A stretch of 64,000 nt of DNA from Aspidapion aeneum. Taxonomy: Eukaryota > Arthropoda > Insecta > Coleoptera > Brentidae. The position numbers and the translations under genes were made by a program. Every line of letters begins with the position of its first letter. Within the stretch, counting starts at the first letter, position 1. Under the pieces are notes generated by a model, which ran no database searches, had not been told where the DNA came from, and saw only the letters and a program-made list of their open reading frames with translations. The stretch covers positions 69,382,886 to 69,446,885 of the forward strand of contig OY755039.1 in NCBI GenBank assembly GCA_963576565.1, in the 5' to 3' direction. This document shows positions 35,851 to 49,553 of this stretch, piece by piece.

Positions 35851-37707
35851 TAAATGAATATAAAAATCTGTTTTTCTTAATTTCGTAAAATAGGATACCT
35901 AATATAGGCAAAACAAAATCAAAACTGACGAAATTGGGGAAAGTACCTTAGGTATTTGTCGATCCGATAAGTTTGCCCTGACTAAAAAAAATGTTGGCAG
36001 GTAGTTGGGAAATTTTGCGAGCAGTTGGAAAATTTATATTTAGGATGAGGACCTTTTAAATAATTTATTTTTTTGATCAAGCTAGATTTTTCCGAATTTG
36101 TTGGAAACAAGGCCTTTAATCCCCCCCTGCCCCCACACTCGCAATAATAATTTTTTGCGACGCCGACGCATGTGATATAGGGCGGTCATCACTATTGATT
36201 ACTAAGGATATTTTTCATAGAGCATAGAGCGAGCTCTATAGGAAGCGAAGAATAACATTGATTTTCTATTTTTTCGTTACTATTTTTTACATGTTTTCCT
36301 CGGTTTGGCATTGGCAGCTCGTTTTTATTATAAAGATGCTTTTTACACAGTCTGAAGGTAGGTACCTAAACTCTATATATTTATGTATTCAGAAATAAAA
36401 AGTTGCGATAAAATCTTAAAACTGTATTATTATTATTAAATAGATCTTTAAATTGTATTAAAGCCACATCTTTAAAATAATAATGTGCCGCCAATGCCAA
36501 ACTGAGGAAAATATGTCAAAATAATAACAAAAACATTCAAAATGAATGTCAAGCTTCGCTTCCTATAAAGCTTGCTATTGATTACAAGAGACAGGTTCCT
36601 TGGATCTTTATTCTTGACGATTCGTGACACGAGGTGAAAAACTTTCACCACCTTTTTGTACGGGGAAATGAATTCACAGAGGTTAGCGCTCACCTCAGAC
36701 TAAGTCACAAGCTTTTCTGGGTCTTAACCGATGTGATAGTTCCCATCAGATGCTTTGGCCAATGGCAAGCTTCAAATTAGCTACAATAAAGGTCCTTGGA
36801 CGCTTATTCTTGGCGACTCATAAGATGAGGTGATCGAAATTTTCACTTTTACGGGTGAACTTAAAATACATTAACCACCGTTTTGTACGGGGAAATGAAT
36901 ACACAGAGGTGAGCGCTCACCCCAGACTAAGTCACAAGCCGTCAAGAATAAACGTCCAGGGTAGCTATTCGCATACATGTTAAACAAACTATGCTGAGAC
37001 TATGCCAATGCCACTTCGAACAACACGCGACGTCTCAGACTTTGATATTGGTCAAAGCGTGTAATATGGATGTTCACATCATTCAAGACCCAGATGAGCT
37101 ACCCTGGTCTATTTAACCTATTTTTATGGATTTTTGCAACAATGTATATTAAAACATAAAAAAAGTATCTAAAAATACGTATGCGGTAAATTTTGCGTTC
37201 CCAGTACAGTTGGAGCTGAAATTCAGAAAAAACAAAACAAAATAAAAAACTTTAATTATGCATTCGGCAGGCAGTGTTATCTTTTGAATAGCACGGTGCT
37301 GGAAGTTGCAACGAACGACAAAAAAAATAACCATAAACAAAATATGGTTTCCCGACATGTTGAACGCGACCGGAGAAACAAAAGAGGGCGAAACGGTATA
37401 AATCATCCAGTCAGTCGACGAACAAAATAGAACAGTGGAGTTCTCTGGCACAATAAAGTTGCGGAGGCCGTGCGCTGTGTTTACATTTTTATTGTTTTAG
37501 GTTTTGTTTTTACGAGACTTGATTAAAAGATGGCTTATTTTTGCATGCCAACTCGCATTTATATTAAAACTAACACCATGCATCCGTCGTTATAAAAGTA
37601 GTAAATTAAGCTGGTTTATGGACTGTGGAAAACCAGTACTTACATTGAAAAACGAATGCTGGGTTGGCTTTACTATAAATATTTGTTTATTAAATCATAT
37701 GATGTAC
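35851..37707. other. non-coding, with ~195-bp imperfect tandem duplication
   Basis: No gene is seen. 36590-36715 and 36785-36955 are related units sharing TTGTACGGGGAAATGAAT, CACAGAGGT and GACTAAGTCACAAGC. The second unit is bounded by facing TTATTCTTGGCG and CGTCAAGAATAA motifs, hinting at a small inverted-repeat element. Confidence 0.5.
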
Positions 37708-40048
37708 TTACGCTCTATTGCATATCTCGAAAACTAAACAAGATATAAACAAAAGTATGTATTAAAAAAAATCCATATTTTCCAAACCAGACCAGATACG
37801 AAAAAAATGTTTTAATAAATATTTTTACAACATTTTCGCTCTTTTCAGAGAGGTACATATCAGTGGGATTTTTGTTAACCCCACGCGCAGTAGCACTCTT
37901 TGATTTAGGCTATTACGCCAAATCTGGGCATATTTCTGATATGATAGTCATTAAAATAATTGCCCATCGGGCCTATTCCCCCTCACCGCCCCTTAAATAT
38001 TTGAAATTAAATCTTCCATATCTCGGCAACGGAAAATAGAACAAAAAAAAATTAACTGTTGTATGTCGTTTGACCAGTAGATTGTGCATTTACATTGTTT
38101 GTATATCTTAAAAACCAAACAAGATATATCAAAATTTTTCAATTTTTCAATTTTAAAAAAAAATATATTTCTCCAATATTTTATAAACTAAAGTAAATAT
38201 CAAAAAAAATTAAATAAATGTTCTTCTGGCGTTTTCGCTCTTTCCAAAAATATATATAGGTAGATATAGGATTTTGCCATCGCAACTACCAACACCGCCA
38301 TTTGATTGGTGCCAATACACAAAATTATATATGTATATGAGCAGATAAGTAAAATCCACCTTCGACAGGGTGATTTCCGTGACCATAAAATATTTTTTTA
38401 AACATAAATATACAGCCTTAAAATATTTAAACGATTAGCCCCTTACGTTGTCTCCTTCCTCTCCAGACCCCCTGCTATTACCTATGATAAAAAAACTTCT
38501 AAGCTAGGTACCTAACAAGAATGGTTTGACAAATTTTATTACAGGTGTTTTAGTCCAAGGGCTCTACTGAGGAATCCCGTTGTGGCATATACATAATACT
38601 CCAAATCTAAATGTAACTGTAGATATATATTACTTGTTTTGTTACTTAATTCTAATACAGATGCTCATCGGGGTATGGAACTTGTCAAGTTCTAACTCAT
38701 GGCAACTTTCATTTCGTGATGCAAACATTACGATATAAAAATATTAAGTACATATTAATTAAGCATAAGTCCGCTCTGGCACCCTTAAGCATATAAAAGT
38801 ATATATATTTTAAAAATAAATACTCCAATATATGGGCCCCTAAGCTCACACTAGGTACTATAGTTATAGTGTACGTGTGATCGAATATAACTAAAAACTG
38901 AAATATATTTTATTTAACTCCAGACTCAAGTACCTTTCGCTTGATACCACACAGGCCATGTTTTGACATAAACTCTAATTTTTGAAATCTACCCCCACCC
39001 TTCTTTTTAAACTAAAATGTATTTTTTTGACTCTTGACTCAATTAATTACCTTTCGTTTGATATCACACACGCCATATTTTAACTTAAACTTCTCTTTTA
39101 ATTTTTGACTATTTTGTAAGGATTTTACTCATATTACATATCTTTTACGTCATTTTGACAATGTCCCTAAAGGGAAGGGGGTCGGGGTTTAATGGGACTT
39201 CAATAGCTATCGATTGCCCCCATTCTTGATTTTTATTTAAAAATTTTTAACCTCTAATCGACCTAGCTTATTAATTTTTTTGATCATGGATAATGGTGGG
39301 GTGAGTCTGTAGGGGAGGGAGAGATCGGGAAAGGGTAATAGTTTAAGTATTTTTAGTCTGCTAATACTACTAATATACGTATATGGTTTTGCGTTTGTGT
39401 TGGCTATTCTCGGGTTTCAACACCAATCAAACGGCGTTGGCAAAACCATTTATTTAAAGTTTTTTTTCATATCTTCTTCAGTTTACAAAATATGGTCAAA
39501 CATAAAATTTTCAAAAAATAAAAAATTTGAAGAACCAGTTGTTTTATTTTTTATCTTGTTTAGTTTTTGAGACATGCAAAAACAATGCATCAATCTACTT
39601 GTCAATAGACATACAACAGTGAAAAAAAAAATGTTCTAGGTATCTCTTGCCGTTGCCGAGATATGGTAGATTTAAATTAAAATATTTAAGGGGGGTAAGG
39701 GGGAATGACTAGAAAGGTAGACGGCCAAGATAGATTTTTATTATTAGGAGGCACCCTAAATTGCGACAAAATACCTCAAATGTAGATTAGGCTCGATTTT
39801 GTCATATATCTTAATGACTATCATATCGGAAACATACCCAGTTATGGCGTAATGACTTCAATCAAACTATGCTATTGCGAGTGGGATTCACAAAACCCCA
39901 TAGTTATATAGGTGAAAAGAACGGGAACGGCGGAAAAATATTTGTAGAAACATTTTTTTCGTATTTCGGTTCAGAAAATATGGAGAAAAACAAAAATTTG
40001 GTTTTTTGAAAATACATATTTTTTTTTCGAGATATGCAATAGAGTGTA
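37708..40048. repeat. large imperfect palindrome
   Basis: Left arm 37708-38320 is the diverged reverse complement of right arm 39398-40048. The match runs from the outer CTCTATTGCATATCTCGA motif, through the ATATCTCGGCAACGG region, to the inner TTTGATTGGTG. The spacer (38321-39397) contains a ~125-bp imperfect tandem duplication (two TACCTTTCGYTTGATA blocks near 38930 and 39050). No coding sequence is seen. It looks like an old foldback-type element. Confidence 0.7.
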
Positions 40049-40059
40049 ATTTGGGTCTT

Positions 40060-40560
40060 GTGCTACATATGCTGTTTCCTTAATTTGTAGTTTTGACAAA
40101 ATCCAAAATGGCGCAAAAACTTGAATATTTTTAACCCACTTGCCAAAAGTTTATGTACGCCAATGACATAATTTTAAAAATTGGGAAAAAAACTACACCT
40201 TTGCCGTGTAGAAGGGCATATCACTTGTAAAAGTTTTGCAAGAACTAACATAATTAAACTATACCAAACCTTTAGGGAACATACATCAAGTTTGCGCATA
40301 ATTTTAACTGCTTTGTTTATGTTCGTACTGTTGACAAATTTTAGGAAAAATGTCCACGAATCGCACCAGCAGCCACCCTAACTGGATGTGGTTTTTTAAT
40401 AGGTTTTTTTACCTACCTACCTTTCAAAAGTTTAAAACAGTACCTATTTCAAAAAGACATAGCTTTCTTGTCACCATTTAAGATCATGTCATTGGCATAC
40501 TTAAACTTTTGGCAAGTGAGTTACCAAAACTACAAAGTTAAGATACAGCATATGTAGTAC
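40060..40560. repeat. second, smaller inverted repeat
   Basis: Arms 40060-40178 and 40480-40560 are inverted copies sharing CTACATATGCTG, TTTGTAGTTTTG, CACTTGCCAAAAGTTTA and GCCAATGACAT. It adjoins the large palindrome and may belong to the same element. Confidence 0.65.
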
Positions 40561-41110
40561 AATGGCCAAACTTTTTGCAAAGTCTAGATCCGTAGAAATT
40601 GAATAGTCTTTAATAAATCCACAGTTAAACAAAAACAATCTTTTTTTTAACTGTGACCTACGTTTCACAATGGATAATCAATTTTAATTTAAAGTAATAT
40701 ACTCACAGAAAATGTATACGGGATTCCATTATGAGTATTTAAATTTTTGAAAAAATCCTTGGACACATTATTTTCTTAAAATATTTATATCTATCGACTC
40801 CTAGCTTTGACCTCTTAACTTTAGAGAGGGAAAGTGGGTCAAGTGATACCTTGTTTAAAAGATTTTTTTCATTCCTTGACAGCATTGATATTATTTCAAA
40901 AATTAATAGATTAATTTTTGAGATATTCGCAATTTAAGAAAAAAATTAAGACTGACAGCTTACTATTTTCTTACAAGTAAACTATTACAAATAGATTTGG
41001 CTAATTTTTTTAAATGTTTTTTTTATTTAAAAAATTTATTTATGTGGGTAAACTTTTTTAAGAGATGTGTATTTATGTCTCAAATTTAGTGTGTACTTTG
41101 TTTTAATTTA
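40561..41110. other. non-coding spacer
   Basis: AT-rich sequence. No gene or repeat is recognised. Confidence 0.4.
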
Positions 41111-41117
41111 AGGTTTC

Positions 41118-41744
41118 GATATCGCGCTGCAAGCCTCGAACAATGCCGTCCACATTAGCAAATAGATCGCGCTTGTTGATCGTGCTTTGTTAATGAGTAC
41201 CCGGCTTAAGAAGCAATTTGGCGTCCTGGCCTCGCAGGTCAACCGATGATGCAATAGTTGCTTTGACAAAACAAATAAAAAAATATATGGACAACAATAA
41301 ACCATCGCTCTGCATCTTTGTTGACCTTGCCAAATCCTTTGATACGTTTAGCCATAAAAAGCTTGTCAGTAAGCTTGAGAACGTAGGGGGGAACTTGTCT
41401 TTATTGAGTTACTAAAAAGTTATGTTTCTGAACAAAAACGAGCAGTAAAAATAAACGATACGTTAGGCTCGTTCGGAAATATCAAATATGGAGTGCCTCA
41501 GCGCACAATCCTCGGACCACTATTGTTTATCATTTACATTAATGACCGTTTTAAGTTGGATATTACAGGTAGTCTGCTTGAAAGTGCTCCTGTGATGCCA
41601 AATTTTGTTCTTTTTGGCGCGGATACTTGGGGTGAAGTTAAACAAATCGCCGAAAATGATTTGGGAAACATTTGGAACTGGTTTGATATCAGTGTCCTGA
41701 CAGTCAATATTCACAAAGCTCAATTGTTAACTTCTTCGTCCTAA
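41118..41744 (+). pseudogene. LINE reverse transcriptase fragment
   Basis: Two frames together give an RT core: STDDAIVALTKQIKKYMDN, FVDLAKSFDTFSH and KLENVG, then after a shift near 41400 GVPQRTILGPLLFIIYIND. The usual catalytic YADD is degraded to FGADTW. The C-terminal W-N-KAQLL region follows. Only about 210 codons of RT remain, with shifts and lost catalytic residues. It is a non-LTR element of the Jockey/CR1-like group; the exact clade is uncertain. Confidence 0.75.
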
Positions 41745-41869
41745 AAATTCTAGAGTTATAAAACAAGCGAAAACAGTCAAATATATTGATATTATCATAG
41801 ACCCACATTTGAGGTGGAATTTACAGACGGAAAGACTCTTTTGAAAAAACTCCACACGCGAGTCCCAAG

Positions 41870-42530
41870 CTAGGGTTCATATTGCACTAAAGTAAAGGAA
41901 GAGAGATTGAGGAGTAACACCTCACTTAAAATCCAGGGTGCACCTGGCCCGGGTGATAGCACCCTGTAAGGGCCCCTACATAGGGTACATGCGAAGCTGT
42001 TGCCATACAGTCTAACGTTGATTCGTCAAAGGCTAGAGGTGAAAAACCTTGATTAAAAATCCTGGCCCTCCAAGTAGGGGATTAAGGCATTAGAAAAAGC
42101 AAAGAAAGGACTCTGAATATAGCTACATGGAACGTACAGGGAGTAACCCAAAAGTTGGTACATTATTGCAACCTAAATGCAGAATAGTAAAACAGACATT
42201 ATTGCACTCACAGAAACAAAAAAGAAAGAAACAAGTACATGTAGTGTCGGTAACGTTGTTCACATATTCACTGGAGTCCCAAAAGAAAGGAGAGCAGCCA
42301 GAGGGGTATCTTCATTATTAAAGAAACCCTTAAAAATATAATTTTAGACTACGAGTGCATTAACGAAAACATATTTCGAGTTAACATGAAGATGCTTGGA
42401 CACAATATAATCATAATAACAACCTGCGTACCATTAGATGACGAAAGGGTAGCTACAAAACAAATATTCTTCGACCAACTTGATGAGACCATCACCAAAA
42501 TCGGCAATACCAGGGAAAAAAATTATGCTT
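41870..42530 (+). pseudogene. LINE endonuclease fragment (5' part of a different LINE)
   Basis: Degraded frames from about 42099 give IATWNVQGVTQK, then DIIALTETKKK, then GVSSLLK and IIIITTCVPLDDE. These are successive blocks of an AP-like (EEP) endonuclease. 41870-42098 looks like its 5' untranslated part. Because endonuclease lies downstream of the preceding RT fragment on the same strand, this is a separate LINE copy. It is followed directly by copy 2 of the dispersed ~500-bp repeat. Confidence 0.65.
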
Positions 42531-42551
42531 GGCGAACTGGTAGACAAACCC

Positions 42552-42961
42552 TTGGCTAGAGAAGGTGTTATTCGACGTAAAAAACTGTTTTGAGATAAAG
42601 CGGAAAATGTGTTATATGGGTATATTTTGACCAATCTTAGGAATAACGTCGTGTGGGTGTGTGTGTCTATCTCTGTCCGTAACACGATAGCTCCTAAACC
42701 GCTAAATCTATTTTTATGAGATTTTCGTGAAACAAAGTGTTTTTTGACAGTCTAAAAATTAAAAATATGCTTATTTTTTAATGGAGCAATATGCGGATTT
42801 GGAATATAGTTGAACGCATTTTTCTCAATAGTTTGTGTTATAACCAAGAACTTTGTAGATGCTTTTGTTTCTGAAACATTTGCAAAAACTGTTTTCAAGG
42901 CTGATATAGCGTGTGGTGTGCTAATGGGCTAAGAAGGTATCAGATCCTTCATGGATCCATT
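42552..42961 (+). repeat. dispersed ~500-bp repeat, copy 2
   Basis: Matches 58677-59177 from GGCTAGAGAAGGT to CATGGATCCATTT, including the CCGTAACACGATAGCTCC block. The first ~25 bp (the CCGCGCAGCAATGG part) is missing, and it has a short GT microsatellite. Confidence 0.8.
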
Positions 42962-44738
42962 TATTTTTCTAATTATTTTTGACATGATCACCATAGCTCA
43001 CGGCACTTCTTTACCAAATTTAGATTTTTTCCACAAAACACAAATTTTTTGCAGTTTATTTACATGTAATGGCAAACTTCAGAGATCAGATTTATTAAAA
43101 ACCGGATTTATTAAAAGTTTGTACCGTCTCCTTGGCCCTCCCCCCCCCCCCGGACATCCTGGTTTCGCATCTGAAACTAGCTTTAAAAAAAAAGTACTTG
43201 TACTTTTTCATTACTAACTGACTTTGTTTGCCCCCCAAAGCCCAAAAAAGTATTTAACCTTTATAGAGATTAAGTAAAAAATGAAAAAAAAAATTGTTGA
43301 GTTGTTTTATTAGAATCTCTGAAATAATTGCATATGGAAAAAATCATGGAAAAGGTTCGCACGGAAAAGGCGCACGGAGGATAAACATACTGGCACACAA
43401 AATAAAATATGTTCTGTACATTTGACCAGACCACCTAATTACATGTTATTTAGTGGGCCGAATCCAAAACGGGGTCTGCTTTGCCTGTATACCCCCAAAC
43501 TTTCGAGTAAATTGCGAAAAAACTTGTCAATCAAAGTATGGTAATTTTACACGGTGAAGAAAAATTATAAATATTTATATCTCCAATTTTTACCTTCTAC
43601 CAACCAATAATACTAGTTTAACGAGTATGTAAATACGAATGTAAGTAATGGTCCATTTATCCTCCTAGTATATTAAAGACACTAAATCATACAACATCCA
43701 TAATTTTTTTATTTTTTATTTTAAGATTTAAATATATATGTCTAAAATTATACAAAATTATGATGATGAAATAACCTAATATGATGCTTTTTTACATGGA
43801 ACATTCTAACTCTAAAAACTTAAATTTATCTAATTGTATAGTCTCTCTGAGTGCTATTACCATTACCTCCCACATTTTTGATCCGAAACCTTAACAACGC
43901 ATCAATAAGACAACTTCAATATTTGTTAACATTTCAATTTCATTTAATTTGACATGTTTATGTATAAATTACATTCAATTTTTTGAAAAAAAAAGGTACT
44001 ACTAGGTAAAATATTGTACCTAACACATGCGAAAAGTATCTTTACCACCCTTAACGGCTTGACCGAACTTCGCTCTGCGTCGTTCTGCCAACTGCCGTCG
44101 CGTGCCTTAAAGTATTACTTTCCGCACTTGTTAGGTAAATAAGTATTACCGCTACTAACATTTTACAAACTTATTTTTTACATCAATAAGCATCACTGTT
44201 TCCTGTAGCAATAAAGCAACCATTTTTGAAGATAGAAGTTAGAATAAATAATTTCTGAGCAATTTGAGACCCTTTGGATAGAAGTTGAGAATAAACGAGT
44301 CACGATTTATAGGGTTGGAATTATGTGTGTCACAATGTGGAATTTTACTAAACTGTATCTGCAATTGTCCACTGGCTGTTGGTATCTGAGGAATAAATAA
44401 TATAAAAATATTCAATTTGTTTTATTACCAAATAGTTGGTTAAATGAATCCACGAGAATAGCTGTATTAGGCTGTACAAGAAACATTTTTAATACTCAAA
44501 TTATGGTTTCTTTTATACCTCGTTAGCTACAAAGATAAGTTAGTTACCCTATCAATAAGAAGAGCTTTTATTTTTAATAGAAGTTAAATTATAAAATTGC
44601 CTCTCGAGTTAGATGGGCGCCGCATTCTACGGTCATTAATTACACACTTTACAAGTTACAAAAAACCTCAGCCTCAATTTTGTGGCCTTTAAACCCAACT
44701 TTAACGCCGAAGCGGAGGGTAATGTCGTTTCTTTCTCC
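42962..44738. other. non-coding, no gene recognised
   Basis: AT-rich. Contains a poly-C run (about 43140). A short imperfect palindrome at 44015-44155 has facing TACCTAACA and TGTTAGGTA arms around a GC-richer centre. No coding sequence is supported. Confidence 0.45.
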
Positions 44739-45075
44739 CAGTTTAGATAAATTTTTTACTCGGTATCCCACAGATTTCAGAGATCGAGTAGAATACGGTT
44801 TGTTTAATAGCGAAATGTTCGGTATCCTTATAAGAGCGGGCAAGTAGGACACCTTGTGGACTCTTTTTGTTATTTTTAATTAACACTCATCGCCTTACTT
44901 TAAACAATAGTTAAGTGGCATATTGCATCGCGTGGGAGAGTTTTAGAAGGTTTTAGATAAATTTTTTACTCGGAATCCCACAGATTTGAGAGATCGAGTA
45001 GAATAAGGTTTGTTTAATAGCAGAATGTTCGGTATCCTTATAAGAGCGGGCAAGTAAGACACCTTGTGGACAAAC
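44739..45075. repeat. duplicated ~120-bp segment
   Basis: 44739-44860 and 44955-45075 are near-identical direct copies (AGATAAATTTTTTACTCGG ... GTAGGACACCTTGTGGAC) 216 bp apart. Origin unknown. Confidence 0.75.
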
Positions 45076-48000
45076 ATTCGGTGACTTCACATTATGTGAT
45101 TCATTACCAATCGATCAAGGGTAGTCTTAACCTTTCTTCTTCAGTCTTTAGTTTCTATCATTTTTTTAATATTAAAAAAAACAATATTTGTTTAGTTTTT
45201 AAGATATAAAACAAAATATAAATGTCTGTTATATTAGATACAAATATATCATAACCTATACAAATTTTAAAGTGGATGTGACAAAAGTTAAAAACAAAAA
45301 TTTGTGAAAAAACATAATAAAAATCGCAGTCTTGGATTTATGAGACGCTTTTACTCAAATTTGAGACAAACCCCTGGCGACCTAAAACTAAGTGATCGAT
45401 AACCAATCGATTTGAGCAGCGGCGTGGCTTATTAGTGTATCCCCAGCGATTCAATGGGGGAGGGGGTTTGAATGTATAAATGAAAAATGTTATACAAAGA
45501 TTTTCGAACAAGCTTTTGCCTCATGGGGTTTTAACCCCTAACCCCCCCAACCCACCCTCCCGTGCCTGGCGTAGCTAGATCTGATTCCGCCGGGTGGCAA
45601 TAGTTTTTTTGCGGGTTCCTCTAATCTAGAGAAAAATCGTATAGGGTATGAGGTACAAGTAACGGCGTATCCAGATCCTGACCTTGTGAGGAGGTGTAAT
45701 TCATGTCCCGCAGACAAAAAATGTTATTACATGTAGAAAGAAGTATTCTTGACGCCGCACAGTGGAACGGGCTTATGGGAACGGTTGGACATGACGTTTT
45801 TTACTTATAACTTTCAATCTGGAAAACTTACAAATTACTTTTATACACCATAATAATGTATAAAGAGTGACGCCTTAGATTTAAAAAAAATTAGATGCTT
45901 TGCATAACTTAAGCCATATATAGGGCGGCCCAAAATTATAGTGTGTTTTAGAAAAAAATATTTTTTTAAATGCCCATAACTTTACTTGAATATCATCTAA
46001 TTTTTTCGTATTAAATTTTTTGGAAAGGAGGAGCTTTAAATATTATTAGAAAAAAATATTTTTTTATACATTAAAAATTTATTATATAGGGTGGTCAACA
46101 AAAATGAGTCTTTGAAAATTGACCATTTCTTTAAAAAAATTTGCCCAATTTTTATAATTGTAGTCATTTTGAAAAGCCACAATAATTAACAAATTTAATG
46201 TTACAACTGACATTTCATAAATATTCAAGATGGTGGAAAAATTTTAATATTAGGTTATTTTGCAATAAATTTGATATGGTAGTGCGGGTATTCTGTGAGG
46301 TACTCTGTTTTCCTTCTTTTCTGATGGTCAGATAAACCTAAATATGATCGTGAAATAGAAGGCAGTGGATCTTCCAAACATGCAGAATATTGCTCTTCAT
46401 TTGTTTTATTTACGGAAAATAGTTGACTTTTACCATAAGGCATTTTCTTAAAAACATTTTGACGTTGTTCTAGAAGCAGCATTTCATATAGAACATAGTA
46501 TGGTACAAAACTTACGTAATTTTTCAGAAAATGGAGCAAGTTCTTTTTCTGGAATATTTAATTGGTGAAGTAAACATTCTATAGCTTTCTTATGATCACA
46601 AAAAATAACATTATTTTCACTCAAAATTTTGTAAACTGAATAATTTGTTAAATTTTCTAAATCGATAATTTTAAACTATTATTTTACATTCTACGTAACA
46701 ATAACTTACCTCTGCCCAAAATCTAGCTTAAGAAAAAACTCAATTATTTACGAAGGTATTAAAATATTCAATTATTTGCCAGACCAAATTAAATGTCAAT
46801 TGATTAGTAAAAATTTCGTAAATTTCTTAAGGAATTCCTAATTAAAAAGGCATACTACAATCTTGTAGAATTGTATGGGTAAAATTTTGTTGTCTTTTTT
46901 TTTATAACGATCTTATATTATATCGTATTATATCATTGTACCCTCATACAAAATAAAATAAAATTGTCAAGGTTTGGACATTGTGTGAGTTCTAAAATGG
47001 TTTTATTTATCTTTCTTGTTCGTCTAGATAGGAAATTTGACATAGATATGTTTATATTTTAACTATTTTACTATTTATCTCTATATACATATATTATGTT
47101 TCCTTTAAAAACTAAACAAGTTTTTCAATAGTAAACATTTTCACACAATATTACTGTGTCTTTATCAGGTTAATAACTGATGCGTCGTGATCGTGAGGGA
47201 TCAGGGATCAGTTCTTAGAGTTTAGAGGCCAAGGCCCTCCCGAATAGATTTCGTCGAAGTGAAATATGTCGCCAATAGATCGCGCTGCTTCTAGTAAAAT
47301 CTCAAACATATTTGGTAGACAAGCCATGCAAGTCGCGTAGAAAAGGCGCAAACCTAATGTGATTTTGACGTTGATAAAAATCTACTTAGAATTCACTTGA
47401 AAATAAAGTAATAACATTGCTGTTTTGATTTGTTAATGGCGTTACTACAACGCCATTTTTAACAACGTTATTTTTTATAGCATTAATGAATGACCTATTA
47501 ATCTTGTTTTCATATATAAAATAAACGTTTTTTTCTAGCAGCTTTTAAATTCGACGTTATTTTTGTCACGCGTTTTTTACGTGTTAAACACGTGATTGTG
47601 CTATGTGGGTATATAGGTATATCAAATTTTCCTTATGCTTCCTTTAATCCATCTTTATCTTCTTTTTCTTATCTCTGGCTAATGTACGTTCAAGTCGGTT
47701 TCGTTGTGTCCATTATCCGCTTAATTCGCGCCCCTTACTTTCAGTAACGCGACCCATTTTCGCACCCCATTGTAAAATGCAAAAAGGTCGATCTCATATT
47801 TAACACCGTAGGTGAGCCGAGCCTGCCCCGGCAAAAACAACGATTTATTCCACCGCGACTACTTGCTTGGTTAATTTAAATTTTATATCGCAGGCCGCGT
47901 GAAAATCTTTTTAAAATTTAATCTAAAGTCTAACTTTGAGCCTAGTGAAAATTTAATCAAATCTCTCGGGAAAAAAGTTTTGGAATAACGCGGTGACAAT

Positions 48001-48095
48001 AATTAACAGGCACCAGGCACGGTCCTACAGGGGGAGGTTAATATTTCCGTCATTAAATCCCAAACGCCCAAACTATATTCCGTACTGATACACAA
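45076..48095. other. non-coding, no gene recognised
   Basis: AT-rich DNA with several decayed repeats. A block near 45330-45420 (CTCAAATTTGAGACAAACCC) resembles 49355-49425. A minus-strand frame at 46255-46539 (94 codons) has no domain I recognise. 47660-47900 is less AT-rich but shows no convincing exon. Confidence 0.45.
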
Positions 48096-48558
48096 GCTGC
48101 GTTCGGTATTTACGTCGGATTAATCTTTTTGATCGAAATCGTTCGCTAATTCCATCTAGATCTAGGTGAGGTAGATTTGAATCGTTCGGTAATTTTGCTC
48201 AGACTAGTCGGACGTAAATCTGGTTACTCCGTACATTTTGATCGACGAAACAGATTAATCTGAGATTGTGACGTATGTTGTGTATTTGTTTTGTTTACAA
48301 AAATTATTTTTTATGTAAAAAGATTGAAATCGAATTATTTGATGTTGAAGACAACAAATTATATAAATTTCCGACATCACAGGAAAATTTTGTCAAAATT
48401 ATAGCTGGGGGTGAGTTGTAATATGTGCATAATATTTTGGGTTATATTTAAGGTTATAACCATATATATAAATTTGATCGATTTGATCTGGATCGTTCGT
48501 TAATTCCAATTTGCTAAGAAAAAACCGTCACGTCTGAGATGCAAATACCGAACGCAGC
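48096..48558. mobile_element. MITE with GCTGCGTTCGG ends
   Basis: Terminal inverted repeats of 16 bp (GCTGCGTTCGGTATTT at 48096, its complement ending at 48558) bound a 463-bp element. Flanks TACACAA and TACAGAA are similar and may be a target duplication with one mismatch. Internal GATCGTTCG and TAATTCC motifs are repeated. No transposase. Confidence 0.7.
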
Positions 48559-49137
48559 TACAGAACACACCTTCTGGTCAGGGTCTAGGACATTTCGCCA
48601 CGTCGGCCGACCTGCCTCGGTTGATTCGCCGCCGGGCCATCTCGACGCCGCCGCCGCACGCATATTTATATACAACAACCAGGATCGCCAGTCGGCTTTC
48701 GCCCGAACATCTCTGGTAAATAGCAGACGATATGGTAAATCGCTTGGGTAACTAACACCCGTGATCGCAAAAGTGTTAAAAATCAGTCTGGAACAATCTT
48801 TCTTAAGAAAGAATTCGTAAATTTCTAACATACATATATTTTTTTAAAACATACTCTCCTGACCTCTTTCCCGGGATCCTAGAAAATGTGAAACCTAACC
48901 GTTGTCAATCGATCGCCAACGTAACCGAACCGTGTCAATGTAGAATAGGGCTTCATTGACACGGTTACGGCAGCGTTCGAGCTACAACCGAATCGCAATC
49001 ATGGACGTCGTTTACAAATATGCCCGCCGCACACTGTGTTCTTTTTATGATCTAGGGGGATTTCGTTAAAACAATGACACAAATATAATTTTATTTTGTT
49101 TATAAGTTAGGAACACATATGAAGTGTTTTTTAGAAA
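48559..49137. other. GC-richer non-coding stretch
   Basis: 48570-48750 is GC-rich (GCCGCCGCC-type runs) without a convincing coding frame. 48853-48900 (CCCGGGATCCTAG) matches part of the palindrome at 53900-53950. A hairpin of facing AACCGTGTCAATG and CATTGACACGGTT lies at about 48930-48970. Confidence 0.45.
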
Positions 49138-49139
49138 TA

Positions 49140-49282
49140 CAGTCGAACCTCTCTAACTCGAACCTCTATAACTCGAACCCCTCTATAACTCAAACCTTTT
49201 AAGCGGTCCCTATAACTCGAACTCTCCATAACTCGAACTATTTTGGTTGTCCCTTCAGATTCGAGTTATAGAGGTTCGACTG
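49140..49282. mobile_element. 143-bp TA-flanked MITE (Tc1/mariner/pogo type)
   Basis: Starts CAGTCGAACCTC and ends GAGGTTCGACTG, with TA on each side (49138-49139, 49283-49284). The interior repeats ACTCGAAC and TATAACTCGAA. A TA target and these ends fit a Tc1/mariner or pogo-type MITE. Confidence 0.85.
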
Positions 49283-49553
49283 TATTATAGTATAGCAATC
49301 TTTATATACAGGGTAAACCAAACTTTGTGAAAATACATTAGAAAATCCGTCATCTTGAATTTGTGACCCGGCCTTCCCACTCAAATTGGAGGCAAAAACC
49401 CGTTGAATTAAAATTGTGTGATCTATAGCTATAATCAATACTTGGTTAGTTTTAAAAAATCTTCCACAACTATCCCACGGGACACGATTTTTAACTATAA
49501 GCCATTCAACTATTACGCAAAACTTTTGAACTCAGTCAAAGATCTTGTTACAG

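Noticed and set aside
46255..46539. 94-codon open frame on the minus strand
   Set aside because: The peptide has no recognisable motif and the surrounding DNA is decayed; it could be an accidental frame.
48514..48831. 105-codon frame over a GC-rich block
   Set aside because: The frame crosses the end of a MITE, and the composition (GCC runs) explains the openness. No conserved domain.
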